Positions 23,703 to 30,925 of a stretch of 46,508 nucleotides of DNA are shown piece by piece (within the stretch, counting starts at the first letter, position 1; every line of letters starts with the position of its first letter). A program made the position numbers and the translations under genes. The DNA is from an uncultured Lachnospiraceae bacterium (GTDB lineage: Bacteria; Bacillota; Clostridia; Lachnospirales; Lachnospiraceae), in NCBI GenBank assembly GCA_910583615.1, contig CAJTXP010000031.1:1-46508 (forward strand), read 5' to 3'. The notes beneath the pieces were generated by a model. That model ran no database searches. It saw nothing but the letters and a program-made list of their open reading frames with translations, and had not been told where the DNA came from.

Positions 23703-25274
23703 CTACTTTTTTTCATACTTTTCAATCACACACGTATGTCCTTTATTCTCATCATAATTGATTCCGACTAAGAGAATTTCACCTGTATAGTTCTCGATCC
23801 AAGATACATACTGCCTTTCTTTAATCTGTCCGATCGCACCCTCGGCAGACTTATTCCATTTTAATTCCACAACCAGCGCCGGACGATCTATATTCCTCTT
23901 TGGAATATAGATAACATCTGCAAAACCTTTTCCTGACGGCAGTTCCATGACAGGATTCAGATAATACGCTTTCGCGCTGTAATATGCCATAAGAATTGTG
24001 CAGGTAAGAGCATTTTCATCATTATATTTAAGAATGGATGTGGTTTCGCTGTGGATTGTTTCCAGACGCTCGCCCACAGCTTTTCCATCCATTTTCCATG
24101 TGCATTCGAGGAGAGCTTCTGACTGTTCAAGAGAGTGAATCACTCCATCCCATGTGGGACCTTCGATGGCATTCTGAAATTCCTGTGCAATCTCCTGATT
24201 TGGAATAAACGCTTCTCCTGCCTTTCTGTCATAGGTCAGATATCCAAGATGAATCAAAAGTGTAAGCACATCATCTTTTGTTTTAAATGTAGTCATGTCA
24301 TTCTGAAATTTTCGAGTATTAATCCGACAGCGCCCGTTCCCCAGCATTTTAATAACTGCTTCCTTCAATCCGTCAAAGTTCAGATCAACATAAACTTTCA
24401 GCGCCTCATAAGTCTCTGTACCGGTCCAGTAACTTTGAAAGTCTCTCCATGTCAACGCATCAACTACCGATTTAGGATTATATATCAGGAAATCGTCCAA
24501 CTGATATCCGTCATACCATTTTTTCATTTCTCTATAATCCACACCATATTTCCCGCACTGTTCTCTCACTTCTGCTTTGGTAAAACCAAAATATTCTCCC
24601 AGGCCTCTTGGTTCGATCATGGAATATTCATTGAAAATATTGAGAGCTGAATGCTCACCATATTTTTTGATGGGAAGGATTCCAGTCATATACGCAAGTT
24701 CTACATATTCTGCACCTTTAAATAGTCCGCGCAGAAAATCCAGGTATTTTTTTTGAATTTCCATACGATCTTTTGCAATCCGAAATACACAATCCCACTC
24801 GTCAATGATAAGTATAAAACTGTCTCCTGTACATGCATGTATCTGCTCCAATGTACCGGGAAGCCTGTATGGACCGCTCTGGAAGTTATCACCATACACT
24901 TCCCTGAGTTCCTGAATAATTCGATCCTGAATTTCATCTATAAAAATATCCAAATGAGATTCATCAAACAAAAAACGCTGAATATCCAGCCGGATCACCG
25001 GATGCTGATTCAAATGCATTTTAAAGGATGGTTCTTCTGCTATTCTTTTCCCGGCAAACAAAGTACAGGAATCACATCCTTTACTGTAATATGCCGCAAG
25101 CATATCCGCCGCCATGGATTTTCCAAAACGGCGGGGGCGGCTGACGCACAGATAACAGTCTGATGTGCCAACTCTGTCATTAACCGCTGCAATCAGTTCT
25201 GTTTTATCAATATAAATCTTTGAGTTTACCGCTTTTTTAAAAGATGTATTTCCCGGGTTTACGTAAATTCCCAT
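23703..25274 (-). CDS. AAA-ATPase-like protein with C-terminal PD-(D/E)XK nuclease-like domain
   Basis: This 523-aa protein belongs to the widespread AAA-ATPase_like plus PD-(D/E)XK family (DUF1703 type), very common in Firmicutes and Bacteroidetes. Visible motifs: a Walker A variant SRPRRFGKS near residue 45, Walker B LIIDEWD near 158, family-typical WYDGYQL near 255 and YNPKSVVDAL, and a C-terminal nuclease-like core GFADVIYIPK...LVVELKWNKS with the D and ExK ligands. Function is not settled; nuclease or defence-type roles have been suggested. A clear AAGGAG site precedes the ATG. No mobile-element boundaries were seen around it. A second, decayed relative lies at 40170-40293. Confidence 0.9.
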   Translation of the reverse strand: MGIYVNPGNTSFKKAVNSKIYIDKTELIAAVNDRVGTSDCYLCVSRPRRFGKSMAADMLAAYYSKGCDSCTLFAGKRIAEEPSFKMHLNQHPVIRLDIQRFLFDESHLDIFIDEIQDRIIQELREVYGDNFQSGPYRLPGTLEQIHACTGDSFILIIDEWDCVFRIAKDRMEIQKKYLDFLRGLFKGAEYVELAYMTGILPIKKYGEHSALNIFNEYSMIEPRGLGEYFGFTKAEVREQCGKYGVDYREMKKWYDGYQLDDFLIYNPKSVVDALTWRDFQSYWTGTETYEALKVYVDLNFDGLKEAVIKMLGNGRCRINTRKFQNDMTTFKTKDDVLTLLIHLGYLTYDRKAGEAFIPNQEIAQEFQNAIEGPTWDGVIHSLEQSEALLECTWKMDGKAVGERLETIHSETTSILKYNDENALTCTILMAYYSAKAYYLNPVMELPSGKGFADVIYIPKRNIDRPALVVELKWNKSAEGAIGQIKERQYVSWIENYTGEILLVGINYDENKGHTCVIEKYEKK

Positions 25275-25361
25275 ACAGCACTCCTTTCAGCCTTTCAAAT
25301 AAACTTTTCCTGTGACCTGTCTTACTGCTTTTTCATCCTCTCGATCAGCAGCTGTGCGGCT

Positions 25362-26279
25362 TTACTGCACCGCCTTTTTAATCGCCTGTGCCATCACTTC
25401 CGCCGCCAGCGTTCCCGCCACATTGATGTCCGCTTCCACTTTTCCCGTGGAAGCCGCATAGATCGTATCGCCGTCCGCCATGGTGCCCACCGGACGGATA
25501 CAGCGTCCGTAAGCGCTTCTCGCCATGGATGCGATCTTATTCATCTCCGCTTTGGAAAAACTGCCGTTGGTCACGACTGCGCCGATGGTCGTATTGCTGT
25601 TGAACAGGTCCTGCCGTCGGCTGATCTGATACAGCATCTGACAGGTATCCGCAAAACCCTGTCCGTCCGCCGAGCGAAGCCCTGCGATCTTCTGCCCGCT
25701 TTGGGGATCATAGATATCGCCCAGTGCATTGACGACAACGACCGCCGCCATCTGAAGACCGCCCACAGCCGCCGCATATATGCCAAGCCCTGACTTCGTG
25801 GAACGCTCCATGCCGCAGAGCTTTCCCACGGTTGCGCCGGCGCCGGCGCCTACGCTTCCCATAAGCGGCTGATTTTTCCTGGCATCCACGCAGGCCGCAT
25901 AACCCATGTCTGCATCCGGGCGGATATCCGCCCTTCCGCATCCCAGATCGTAGATACAGGACTGACATACCAGCGGTACTTTTGCATAGCCGGTTTCATA
26001 TCCCACTCCATGCTCCTCCAGATAACGCATTACGCCGTCTCCCGCCGCCAGGCCAAAAGCAGAACCTCCGGACAATACGACGGCATTGACCGGATTATCC
26101 GCCGTAATGGGAGAGGCAAGCGGAGTCTCTCTGGAAGCCGGGCCTCCGCCGCTGATATCCACGCCGACCTTTGCCCCCTGATCAAAGAGCAGCACTGTAA
26201 CCCCGGTCTTCGCTTCCTCGTCCTGGGCGTTTCCGATCCGGACGCCCTCGATCTCTGTTATGGATATTTCTCTTATCAT
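25362..26279 (-). CDS. P1/DmpA-family peptidase (N-terminal-nucleophile aminopeptidase)
   Basis: The ATG at 26279 follows AGGAGG; the longer frame to 26333 lacks a site and runs into a hairpin. The 305-aa protein has the DmpA/P1 family landmarks: TGVTVLLFD near the start, GGPASRET, AVVLSGGSAFGL, GSVGAGAGATVGK and, near 235, NTTIGAVVTNG. In the family the enzyme cleaves itself just before the nucleophile to make two chains; the N-T step in NTTIGAVV is the likely site here. Substrates are N-terminal residues of small peptides, sometimes D- or beta-amino acids. It is downstream of an ECF S component with a hairpin between them, which suggests uptake and hydrolysis of a peptide-like or vitamin-like compound. 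Confidence 0.88.
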   Translation of the reverse strand: MIREISITEIEGVRIGNAQDEEAKTGVTVLLFDQGAKVGVDISGGGPASRETPLASPITADNPVNAVVLSGGSAFGLAAGDGVMRYLEEHGVGYETGYAKVPLVCQSCIYDLGCGRADIRPDADMGYAACVDARKNQPLMGSVGAGAGATVGKLCGMERSTKSGLGIYAAAVGGLQMAAVVVVNALGDIYDPQSGQKIAGLRSADGQGFADTCQMLYQISRRQDLFNSNTTIGAVVTNGSFSKAEMNKIASMARSAYGRCIRPVGTMADGDTIYAASTGKVEADINVAGTLAAEVMAQAIKKAVQ

Positions 26280-26326
26280 TTTTCTATACCTCCTGCTTTC
26301 CTTCTGCATCTGCCTGATATGCAAAA

Positions 26327-26354
26327 GAGGCAATACCTTTCACAGTATCGCCTC
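26327..26354 (-). terminator. Hairpin with short U-run between S component and peptidase genes
   Basis: In the minus-strand RNA, GAGGCGAUAC pairs with GUAUUGCCUC (one G-U pair, 8-base loop) and is followed by UUUU. It would act as a weak terminator or processing site that lowers peptidase expression relative to the transporter gene. Confidence 0.6.
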
Positions 26355-26384
26355 CATTCAGTTCTTTAAGAAACGGTCGATCCG

Positions 26385-26990
26385 TTATGCCATCTTCAGC
26401 GCCGCGCCCAGCGCTCTGGATACTGCGCTTGCAATTGCGAAGCAGACGCCTGCCTCGATCAGACCCTGGACGCCTACGAATGCCAGAGCAAACATGAACG
26501 GATTCGTCACCCCCAGGGCAGAGACAAATCCCTGTATATAATCTGTATGATAAAAGATCAGAACCACAGCGCTCATAAAAAACAGCGTATTCAGAAGCGG
26601 GCATGCCAGGCTGGCGGCATAATACGCGCTGTTTCCAGCTGCCTTCCGCACTGCCTGAAAGACCATGCCGCAGAACAGTCCCTCCAGCACGCGGGGAACG
26701 ATACAGGTAAACGCCGTCCCTGCCGGATTGATGCCAAGCAGCATGGAGCCAAAGGATCCGCCCATAAAGCACTGAATCAGGCTGGTGATGCCAAAGGCCA
26801 GTCCGCAGACCGCGCCGCCCTTCGGGCCCAGAATGATGGCTCCCACCGCTACCGGCACCGTCAGAAACGTGATCGATATTCCCGGCGTCCGAAAGTATCC
26901 CAGCGGAGTAAATGCCATAATGAAGATAATGGCGGTCATCAGTGCCAGCTCTACCATATAGAGCGTCTGTCGTGAGGTGTTGCTTTTCAT
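26385..26990 (-). CDS. ECF transporter substrate-binding (S) component
   Basis: The 201-aa protein is a small integral membrane protein with five to six helices and typical S-component features: an N-terminal helix with LALMTAIIFIMAFTPLGYF (an AxxxA-like packing face near the start), then VPVAVGAIILGPKGGAVCG, the loop common to group II S components. The ATPase and T subunits are not in the window, as expected for shared-module (group II) systems. The vitamin or cofactor is not evident; the loop GPKGGAVCGLAFGITS is reminiscent of pantothenate/PanT-like members, with low certainty. A 200-base leader with several stems precedes it (see 26991-27200), which could be a metabolite-sensing RNA. Confidence 0.85.
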   Translation of the reverse strand: MKSNTSRQTLYMVELALMTAIIFIMAFTPLGYFRTPGISITFLTVPVAVGAIILGPKGGAVCGLAFGITSLIQCFMGGSFGSMLLGINPAGTAFTCIVPRVLEGLFCGMVFQAVRKAAGNSAYYAASLACPLLNTLFFMSAVVLIFYHTDYIQGFVSALGVTNPFMFALAFVGVQGLIEAGVCFAIASAVSRALGAALKMA

Positions 26991-27200
26991 TTTTTCTCCT
27001 TCTTTGTCTGATAAAACGGCGCATACTGCGTCCCCTGTCTTTCAGCACTTTTTATTCTGGGGAAGGCGAACGGAATTCGTAAGAGCATCAGAAAGCATCT
27101 GCCGGATGGCAGACATGAAATATGTGTACTGCAAAAGTTGCCGCCCATAAAAGGTCAGCACTTGTTTTCTGATACATCTTCTCTCGAATGACGTTCTACT
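26991..27200 (-). ncRNA. Structured 5' leader of the S-component gene (possible riboswitch)
   Basis: About 200 transcribed bases lie between the promoter and the ATG. Stems visible on reading: TCTGCC/GGCAGA with a 4-base loop (27098-27113), ATCAGAAA/TTTCTGAT enclosing it (27087-27094 with 27166-27173), and CCCC/GGGG near the start codon. AAGTGCTGA occurs twice (27155-27163 and 27042-27050). I cannot match it to a known riboswitch class. Confidence 0.4.
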
Positions 27201-27202
27201 AT

Positions 27203-27230
27203 ACTATAACACAAATGCCCAAAATAGCAA
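27203..27230 (-). promoter_or_regulatory. Promoter of the S-component/peptidase transcript
   Basis: On the minus strand TTGCTA (27230-27225) and TATAGT (27208-27203) are separated by 16 bp. The position gives a leader of about 200 bases before the ATG at 26990. Confidence 0.6.
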
Positions 27231-27350
27231 GAAGATTCTGCGATTTTAATGGTTACTCCCTGATCTTTGTGATTATTATACTGCCCCGGCTTTTCCACGT
27301 CAATGCATTGTAAGTACGCATTTCATTTAACATATTTAATGATGTTACAA

Positions 27351-27423
27351 TTCACGGGGTGTCCGATACATTCCATACGAGCGCAGAACACAGAGGTCCA
27401 GAGCACAGGCCGCCACCCGTGAA
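27351..27423. repeat. Long inverted repeat in the gap between the S-component and sdpR promoters
   Basis: TTCACGGGGTG (27351-27361) and CACCCGTGAA (27414-27423) pair with one bulged G, enclosing 52 bases. It lies outside both flanking transcripts (promoters at 27203-27230 minus and 27442-27470 plus). No reading frame or known RNA was recognised here; the rest of 27231-27441 holds nothing else I can name. Confidence 0.4.
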
Positions 27424-27441
27424 AAGCAACAATGATTTCCA

Positions 27442-27470
27442 TTGACTTTCCCCCTTTCCTGTGTTATCCT
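27442..27470 (+). promoter_or_regulatory. Promoter of the sdpR-sdpI operon
   Basis: TTGACT (27442-27447) and TATCCT (27465-27470) with a 17-bp spacer. The -10 box overlaps the left edge of the operator, so a bound repressor would block initiation. Confidence 0.8.
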
Positions 27471-27505
27471 TTATTTAGACATTTAGATAAATATCTAAAT
27501 AAAGG
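27468..27505 (+). promoter_or_regulatory. Operator of the ArsR-type repressor
   Basis: CCTTTATTTAGA (27468-27479) and TCTAAATAAAGG (27494-27505) form a perfect 12-bp inverted repeat, with a second nested palindrome ATTTAGAT/ATCTAAAT (27481-27500). This is typical of ArsR/SdpR-type dimer sites, and its overlap with the -10 box indicates autorepression. Confidence 0.85.
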
Positions 27506-27526
27506 AAAGAAAAGGAGAAAACCACC

Positions 27527-27820
27527 ATGGGATTCCAGGACAGCTTCAAAGCACTGTCAGACCCTACAAGAAGACAGATCCTGACGCTTCTGCGGGCGGG
27601 CCCTCTGTCCGCCGGAGAGCTTCTGGAACATTTTTCCATCACCGGGGCCTCGCTCTCCCATCATCTGTCAGCCTTAAAGCACGCCGGGCTGATTGACGAC
27701 GAGAAAAAAGGGAAATATATCTTTTATACGCTGAACACTACTGTACTGGATGACATTCTGAACTGGATGATGTCCCTGAAAGGGACTGAGAAAGGAGAAT
27801 CCGACCATGAAAAACCGTAA
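27527..27820 (+). CDS. sdpR: ArsR-family repressor of SdpR type
   Basis: The 97-aa protein is a short winged-helix regulator: FKALSDPTRRQILTLLRAG opens the domain, AGELLEHF and SGASLSHHLSALKHAGLI-like (here ITGASLSHHLSAL) give the recognition helix, and KYIFYTLNTTVLDDILNWM closes it. No metal-binding cysteines are present. In Bacillus, SdpR represses its own operon and is sequestered at the membrane by SdpI when the SdpC toxin is present. Here the stop region overlaps the sdpI start by 14 bp, and a matching operator lies at the promoter. Toxin genes sdpABC are not in the window, so the trigger is unknown. Confidence 0.9.
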   Translation: MGFQDSFKALSDPTRRQILTLLRAGPLSAGELLEHFSITGASLSHHLSALKHAGLIDDEKKGKYIFYTLNTTVLDDILNWMMSLKGTEKGESDHEKP

Positions 27821-28451
27821 ACTGCGCATCCTTACCTATGTGCTGGCTCTGGCAGGCGTCCTGCTGGCAGCCGTTCTCTGTCCGTCCCTGCCGGAGCAGA
27901 TCCCGACCCACTGGGATATGGACGGGTCCGTCACCTATGGCAGCCGGTATACGATCTTTATCACCGCCGGCATGGGGCTTTTGTTCGCCGTCATGTTCGA
28001 CGTGCTTCCGAAGATCGACCCCCGCCGGCAGAATTATGAGAAGTTCGGCAGCTTTTACGATCTGTTCTGCGTCCTGATGGAACTCTTCCTGCTGATGATC
28101 AACGGGGTTATGATCACCGAGGCGCTGCGTCCCGGCACGGTTTCCGTCCCCATGGTCATCCCGCTCGGCGTCGGCGTCCTGTTCGTCATCATCGGGAATT
28201 TCATGCCCAAGTTCAAGAGCAATTTCTACATGGGCATCAAGACGCCATGGACGCTCTCCAGTGATGAAGTCTGGCGCAAAACCCACCGTCTGGGAGGCAG
28301 ATGCTTCTTCCTGTCCGGACTGTTGTTCATCCTCTGCGCCTTCCTGCCGGAAAGCGTCCTTCCCGTCTGCGTCATCGCAGTCCTCATCGCCTGTTTCATC
28401 CCCGGACTCATGTCCTTTATCTGGTGGAGACAGGAGCAGAAAAAAGCATAA
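27807..28451 (+). CDS. sdpI: SdpI-family membrane immunity/signal protein
   Basis: The 214-aa protein has six predicted membrane helices and the family landmarks: an N-terminal DUF1648-type segment ending PEQIPTHWDMDG, then a central IGNFMPKFKSNFYMGIKTPW loop, and WRKTHRLGGRCF. SdpI proteins protect the cell from membrane-acting peptide toxins and hold SdpR at the membrane. The gene overlaps sdpR and is followed by a strong terminator. With no toxin genes nearby, it may defend against peptides of neighbouring bacteria or serve as an envelope sensor. Confidence 0.9.
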   Translation: MKNRKLRILTYVLALAGVLLAAVLCPSLPEQIPTHWDMDGSVTYGSRYTIFITAGMGLLFAVMFDVLPKIDPRRQNYEKFGSFYDLFCVLMELFLLMINGVMITEALRPGTVSVPMVIPLGVGVLFVIIGNFMPKFKSNFYMGIKTPWTLSSDEVWRKTHRLGGRCFFLSGLLFILCAFLPESVLPVCVIAVLIACFIPGLMSFIWWRQEQKKA

Positions 28452-28455
28452 AACC

Positions 28456-28496
28456 ACGGCCGTCAAAGGACTTCTGGAAGATCCTCTGACGGCCGT
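28456..28496. terminator. Terminator between sdpI and the SseB-like gene
   Basis: ACGGCCGTCA (28456-28465) and TGACGGCCGT (28487-28496) pair perfectly, extended by AAGGA/TCCT pairing inside. T-rich tracts follow on the plus strand (CTGTTTATTCTTCTTTT) and, past GTGG, TTTT on the minus strand. It serves two convergent genes. Confidence 0.9.
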
Positions 28497-28500
28497 CTGT

Positions 28501-29448
28501 TTATTCTTCTTTTGCAGCAGATTCTGAAGATTCTTCTCCCATCCCGAATTTTTCCAGGATCCGCGGAATCATTTCTCTGGTAATCGGAAGAGAAAATCCC
28601 ATGGGATTCACCATATATGCTTTTGCATCCTTCACCCAGAACTTTCTAATCTCCGGAAAGGGAACCTGGATCGGACGCAGGGTATGCTTCCCCTGTATAT
28701 ATTTCTGATATTCCCATATATCCGTAAACAACGGAAAAAACGTATCCCCGTTCTGATGCTTCAGATAGGGAAGTCTGCACTGCTTCAGGTCAATCTTCTG
28801 CTCCTTTTCCTGGCCTTCCGGGGGCAGTACCGCCAGAAAAAGCTTTGCTTTGACCAGATTGGAGGAGAATTCCTCATCCAGCGCCTGCAGATTCTTCCTG
28901 TCCACATATTCTTTTTTCCTGCGCGCCTCCTGCATCAGATACAGTCCGGTAAGCTGAAGCGTGGGCTGATACATCTTCCTGTTTATCTTATTTTCAAAAT
29001 CCTCAGGAAGAAGCCCGGTAAGCTGAAGCGTCTGCGGATTCCTGCCCGCCAGCTTACAGCACACGGCATTCACTCCCATAAACGGCAGGATGCTCAGCTG
29101 CTGCCGCACCTGATTCAGATAAAGCCTCTTCTTCTCTCCGTCCGGCCTGTCCGGCTTCACAGGAACCTGCACCTCCACGGTCTTAAACTCCCGTACGACG
29201 ACGCGGATCCCCTTTTCCTCCAGTTCCTTTCCTGCTGCCTCTGCATCTTCCTTCTTCTGATACAGGCGGATCTGATCATTATAGTTTTCTTCTTCACACT
29301 CTACATACGGCAGATTCGTCAAAGGCGAATACAGGATACATGCTTCTTTCAGATTCCGAACCTCCGCTGCAGTTTCCGCATCCGCTGCCTTAAGCTCCTC
29401 CTTTTTCCCTTCTGGATATACTCCCGGCGCCTTCACTTCTGTCGGCAT
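28501..29448 (-). CDS. SseB-family N-terminal-domain protein
   Basis: The 315-aa protein is cytoplasmic. Two parts suggest the SseB N-terminal domain family: CILYSPLTNLPYVECEEENY with a strand-helix region (about 37-75), and, near 225-255, LPYLKHQNGDTFFPLFTDIW followed by a helix, which is the typical 'P...dG....PvFTd..e' motif. The middle has a charged stretch and two copies of QLTGL. The family is named after a type III secretion protein but is widespread in bacteria without such systems, and its role is unclear. The gene lies 51 bp after the cupin gene and shares its promoter. AGGAGG precedes the ATG by ten bases. Confidence 0.75.
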   Translation of the reverse strand: MPTEVKAPGVYPEGKKEELKAADAETAAEVRNLKEACILYSPLTNLPYVECEEENYNDQIRLYQKKEDAEAAGKELEEKGIRVVVREFKTVEVQVPVKPDRPDGEKKRLYLNQVRQQLSILPFMGVNAVCCKLAGRNPQTLQLTGLLPEDFENKINRKMYQPTLQLTGLYLMQEARRKKEYVDRKNLQALDEEFSSNLVKAKLFLAVLPPEGQEKEQKIDLKQCRLPYLKHQNGDTFFPLFTDIWEYQKYIQGKHTLRPIQVPFPEIRKFWVKDAKAYMVNPMGFSLPITREMIPRILEKFGMGEESSESAAKEE

Positions 29449-29499
29449 TGCTTTTTGTCCTCCTGTTCGTAATAAACGGCATGGAATTCCTGCACTCCT

Positions 29500-29841
29500 C
29501 TACTCATTGTAGACAAGCGCCATCATAACCAGCTCTTCATCGGAATCATTCTCAAATCCATGGCTCTGCCCGCACTCGATCACGCACACGTCGTCCGGTC
29601 CCACGGGAATCCTCGTCTTGTCATGGTCAATAAAAGTTCCGTGTCCGGAGAGGACATAATACGGCTCCGTCTCTCCAATATGCTCATGATAACCGATGCT
29701 GCTGTGCGGCTCCATCCTTACAAGCGCATACAGCCTGCCGTGTCCATGAAGCTCCTCCGGCTTCAAAATGTGATGCATCTCCAGTTTGCCGACGCCTCCC
29801 CGAAGCCCTTCCACTACCTTGATCTCTGCTTTACGTACCAT
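29500..29841 (-). CDS. Small cupin-domain protein
   Basis: The ATG at 29841 has AAGGAG eight bases upstream; the longer frame to 29934 runs into the promoter and is not used. The 113-aa protein is a single beta-barrel cupin: motif 1 HEHIGETEPYYVLSGHG and motif 2 DDVCVIECGQSHGFEN, with three His and one Glu in positions to bind a metal. Members can be isomerases, dioxygenases or sugar-binding sensors, and the sequence does not say which. It stands in a two-gene unit with the SseB-like gene. Confidence 0.85.
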   Translation of the reverse strand: MVRKAEIKVVEGLRGGVGKLEMHHILKPEELHGHGRLYALVRMEPHSSIGYHEHIGETEPYYVLSGHGTFIDHDKTRIPVGPDDVCVIECGQSHGFENDSDEELVMMALVYNE

Positions 29842-29905
29842 ATCTTCATCTCCTTCCATTTTCCGTTCCGTACCTGCATGGCCTCCGCCATTAGCTCTGT
29901 TTCTT

Positions 29906-29934
29906 ATTATAATATGCTTTTTGCTTTTATTCAA
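29906..29934 (-). promoter_or_regulatory. Promoter of the cupin-SseB unit
   Basis: On the minus strand TTGAAT (29934-29929) and TATAAT (29911-29906) are 17 bp apart. The -35 box overlaps the stop codon of the SGNH hydrolase gene, so this is a separate transcription unit start. Confidence 0.82.
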
Positions 29935-30911
29935 TTAAAATCTGCAAAAGTGACGGCATGTTCCAGAATCCAGTCCACCCAGTCAGTATAATATTTTCCA
30001 AGCACATGTGCATGATCCACGGTATATTCTTCTGCCAGATTCCCGTTTCCGTCATCGAACAGTTCATTGACATCCAGCCAGAACACGCGCTGCCCGTCCG
30101 TCATCTGTTTTACCGCCTGATTGAACCGGTTGATGTTTTCATTCGTATAGACCGGCGAATCCTCTGATTTTGCTCCGGTAATATGCAGATTCGCCTCCAG
30201 AAAGATGACTGCTTCCGGCTGCAGTTCCCTGACTCTTGTTAAAAGCTCTGCATATTTTGATACGGTACGGTCAAAATCATATCCCAGCTCATTAATCCCC
30301 AGCATCAGATAGATCTTCCCGAACTGCCGCTCCAGAAGTACCGTTTCCAGTTGTTTTTTCTCCCCGGATACGGTCACGAATTCTTTCTCAAATATCTTAT
30401 AGACATTCATGCCGGAATCCGCCACAACCTCCGCATTCCCCAGATTGCCGTATTCGCAAAGCCCCACGGTACGGGAATCGCCGATGAACAGTGCATCGTC
30501 AAAGTAAGAAAGGTCTGCCGCGCCCATCACCGGCTCACGCATTTCCTCTTCCTCTGCTTCTTCCGCTTCGTCTTTTGTCTCAGTCTCTGTTTCCGTCTCT
30601 TCAAAGGACGCACTCTCTTCCTTTGTCTCAGCGTCCGTTTCCGTCCCTTCAAAGGATGCACTCTCTTCCTTTTCGTCCATCTCTTCTTCTGCCGTAACCG
30701 TTTCCGCTCCTTCCGGGTCCGTTTCTTCCGAAGGATGTTCCTCCTCCGCCTGTACCTGGTCAATCAGCATGGGCACATGCAGCGCAATTCTCCCATCCTC
30801 CTTCTGAATGACGCCGGATGCCCATCCGGCCGCCCCAAGAATCATGCTTACCGCCAGAAATACGGTAAAAGAATATCTTTCCTGTCTTCTTTTTTGTCTT
30901 CTTCTCTTCAT
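29931..30911 (-). CDS. Membrane-anchored SGNH/GDSL hydrolase
   Basis: The ATG at 30911 follows AGAGG; the longer frame extends into the MBOAT gene. The 326-aa protein has a basic N-terminus, a membrane anchor (about 14-33), an acidic Glu/Thr linker (55-125) with a tandem 16-residue repeat, and an extracellular SGNH domain. Its landmarks are FIGDSRTVGL with nucleophile Ser146, the Gly block in SGMNVY, GINELGYD for the Asn block, and VDHAHV for the Asp-His pair. Together with the upstream MBOAT gene (14 bp away) it forms a pair known for O-acetylation of extracellular polysaccharides: MBOAT moves acetyl groups outward and the SGNH protein transfers or removes them. The polymer is not evident. 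Confidence 0.85.
   Translation of the reverse strand: MKRRRQKRRQERYSFTVFLAVSMILGAAGWASGVIQKEDGRIALHVPMLIDQVQAEEEHPSEETDPEGAETVTAEEEMDEKEESASFEGTETDAETKEESASFEETETETETKDEAEEAEEEEMREPVMGAADLSYFDDALFIGDSRTVGLCEYGNLGNAEVVADSGMNVYKIFEKEFVTVSGEKKQLETVLLERQFGKIYLMLGINELGYDFDRTVSKYAELLTRVRELQPEAVIFLEANLHITGAKSEDSPVYTNENINRFNQAVKQMTDGQRVFWLDVNELFDDGNGNLAEEYTVDHAHVLGKYYTDWVDWILEHAVTFADFN
30573..30668 (-). repeat. Two tandem 48-bp units in the hydrolase linker
   Basis: Units at 30621-30668 and 30573-30620 encode EESASFEGTETDAETK and EESASFEETETETETK. The in-frame duplication lengthens the acidic spacer between membrane anchor and catalytic domain. Confidence 0.85.
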
Positions 30912-30925
30912 CCTTGATTTCCTCT

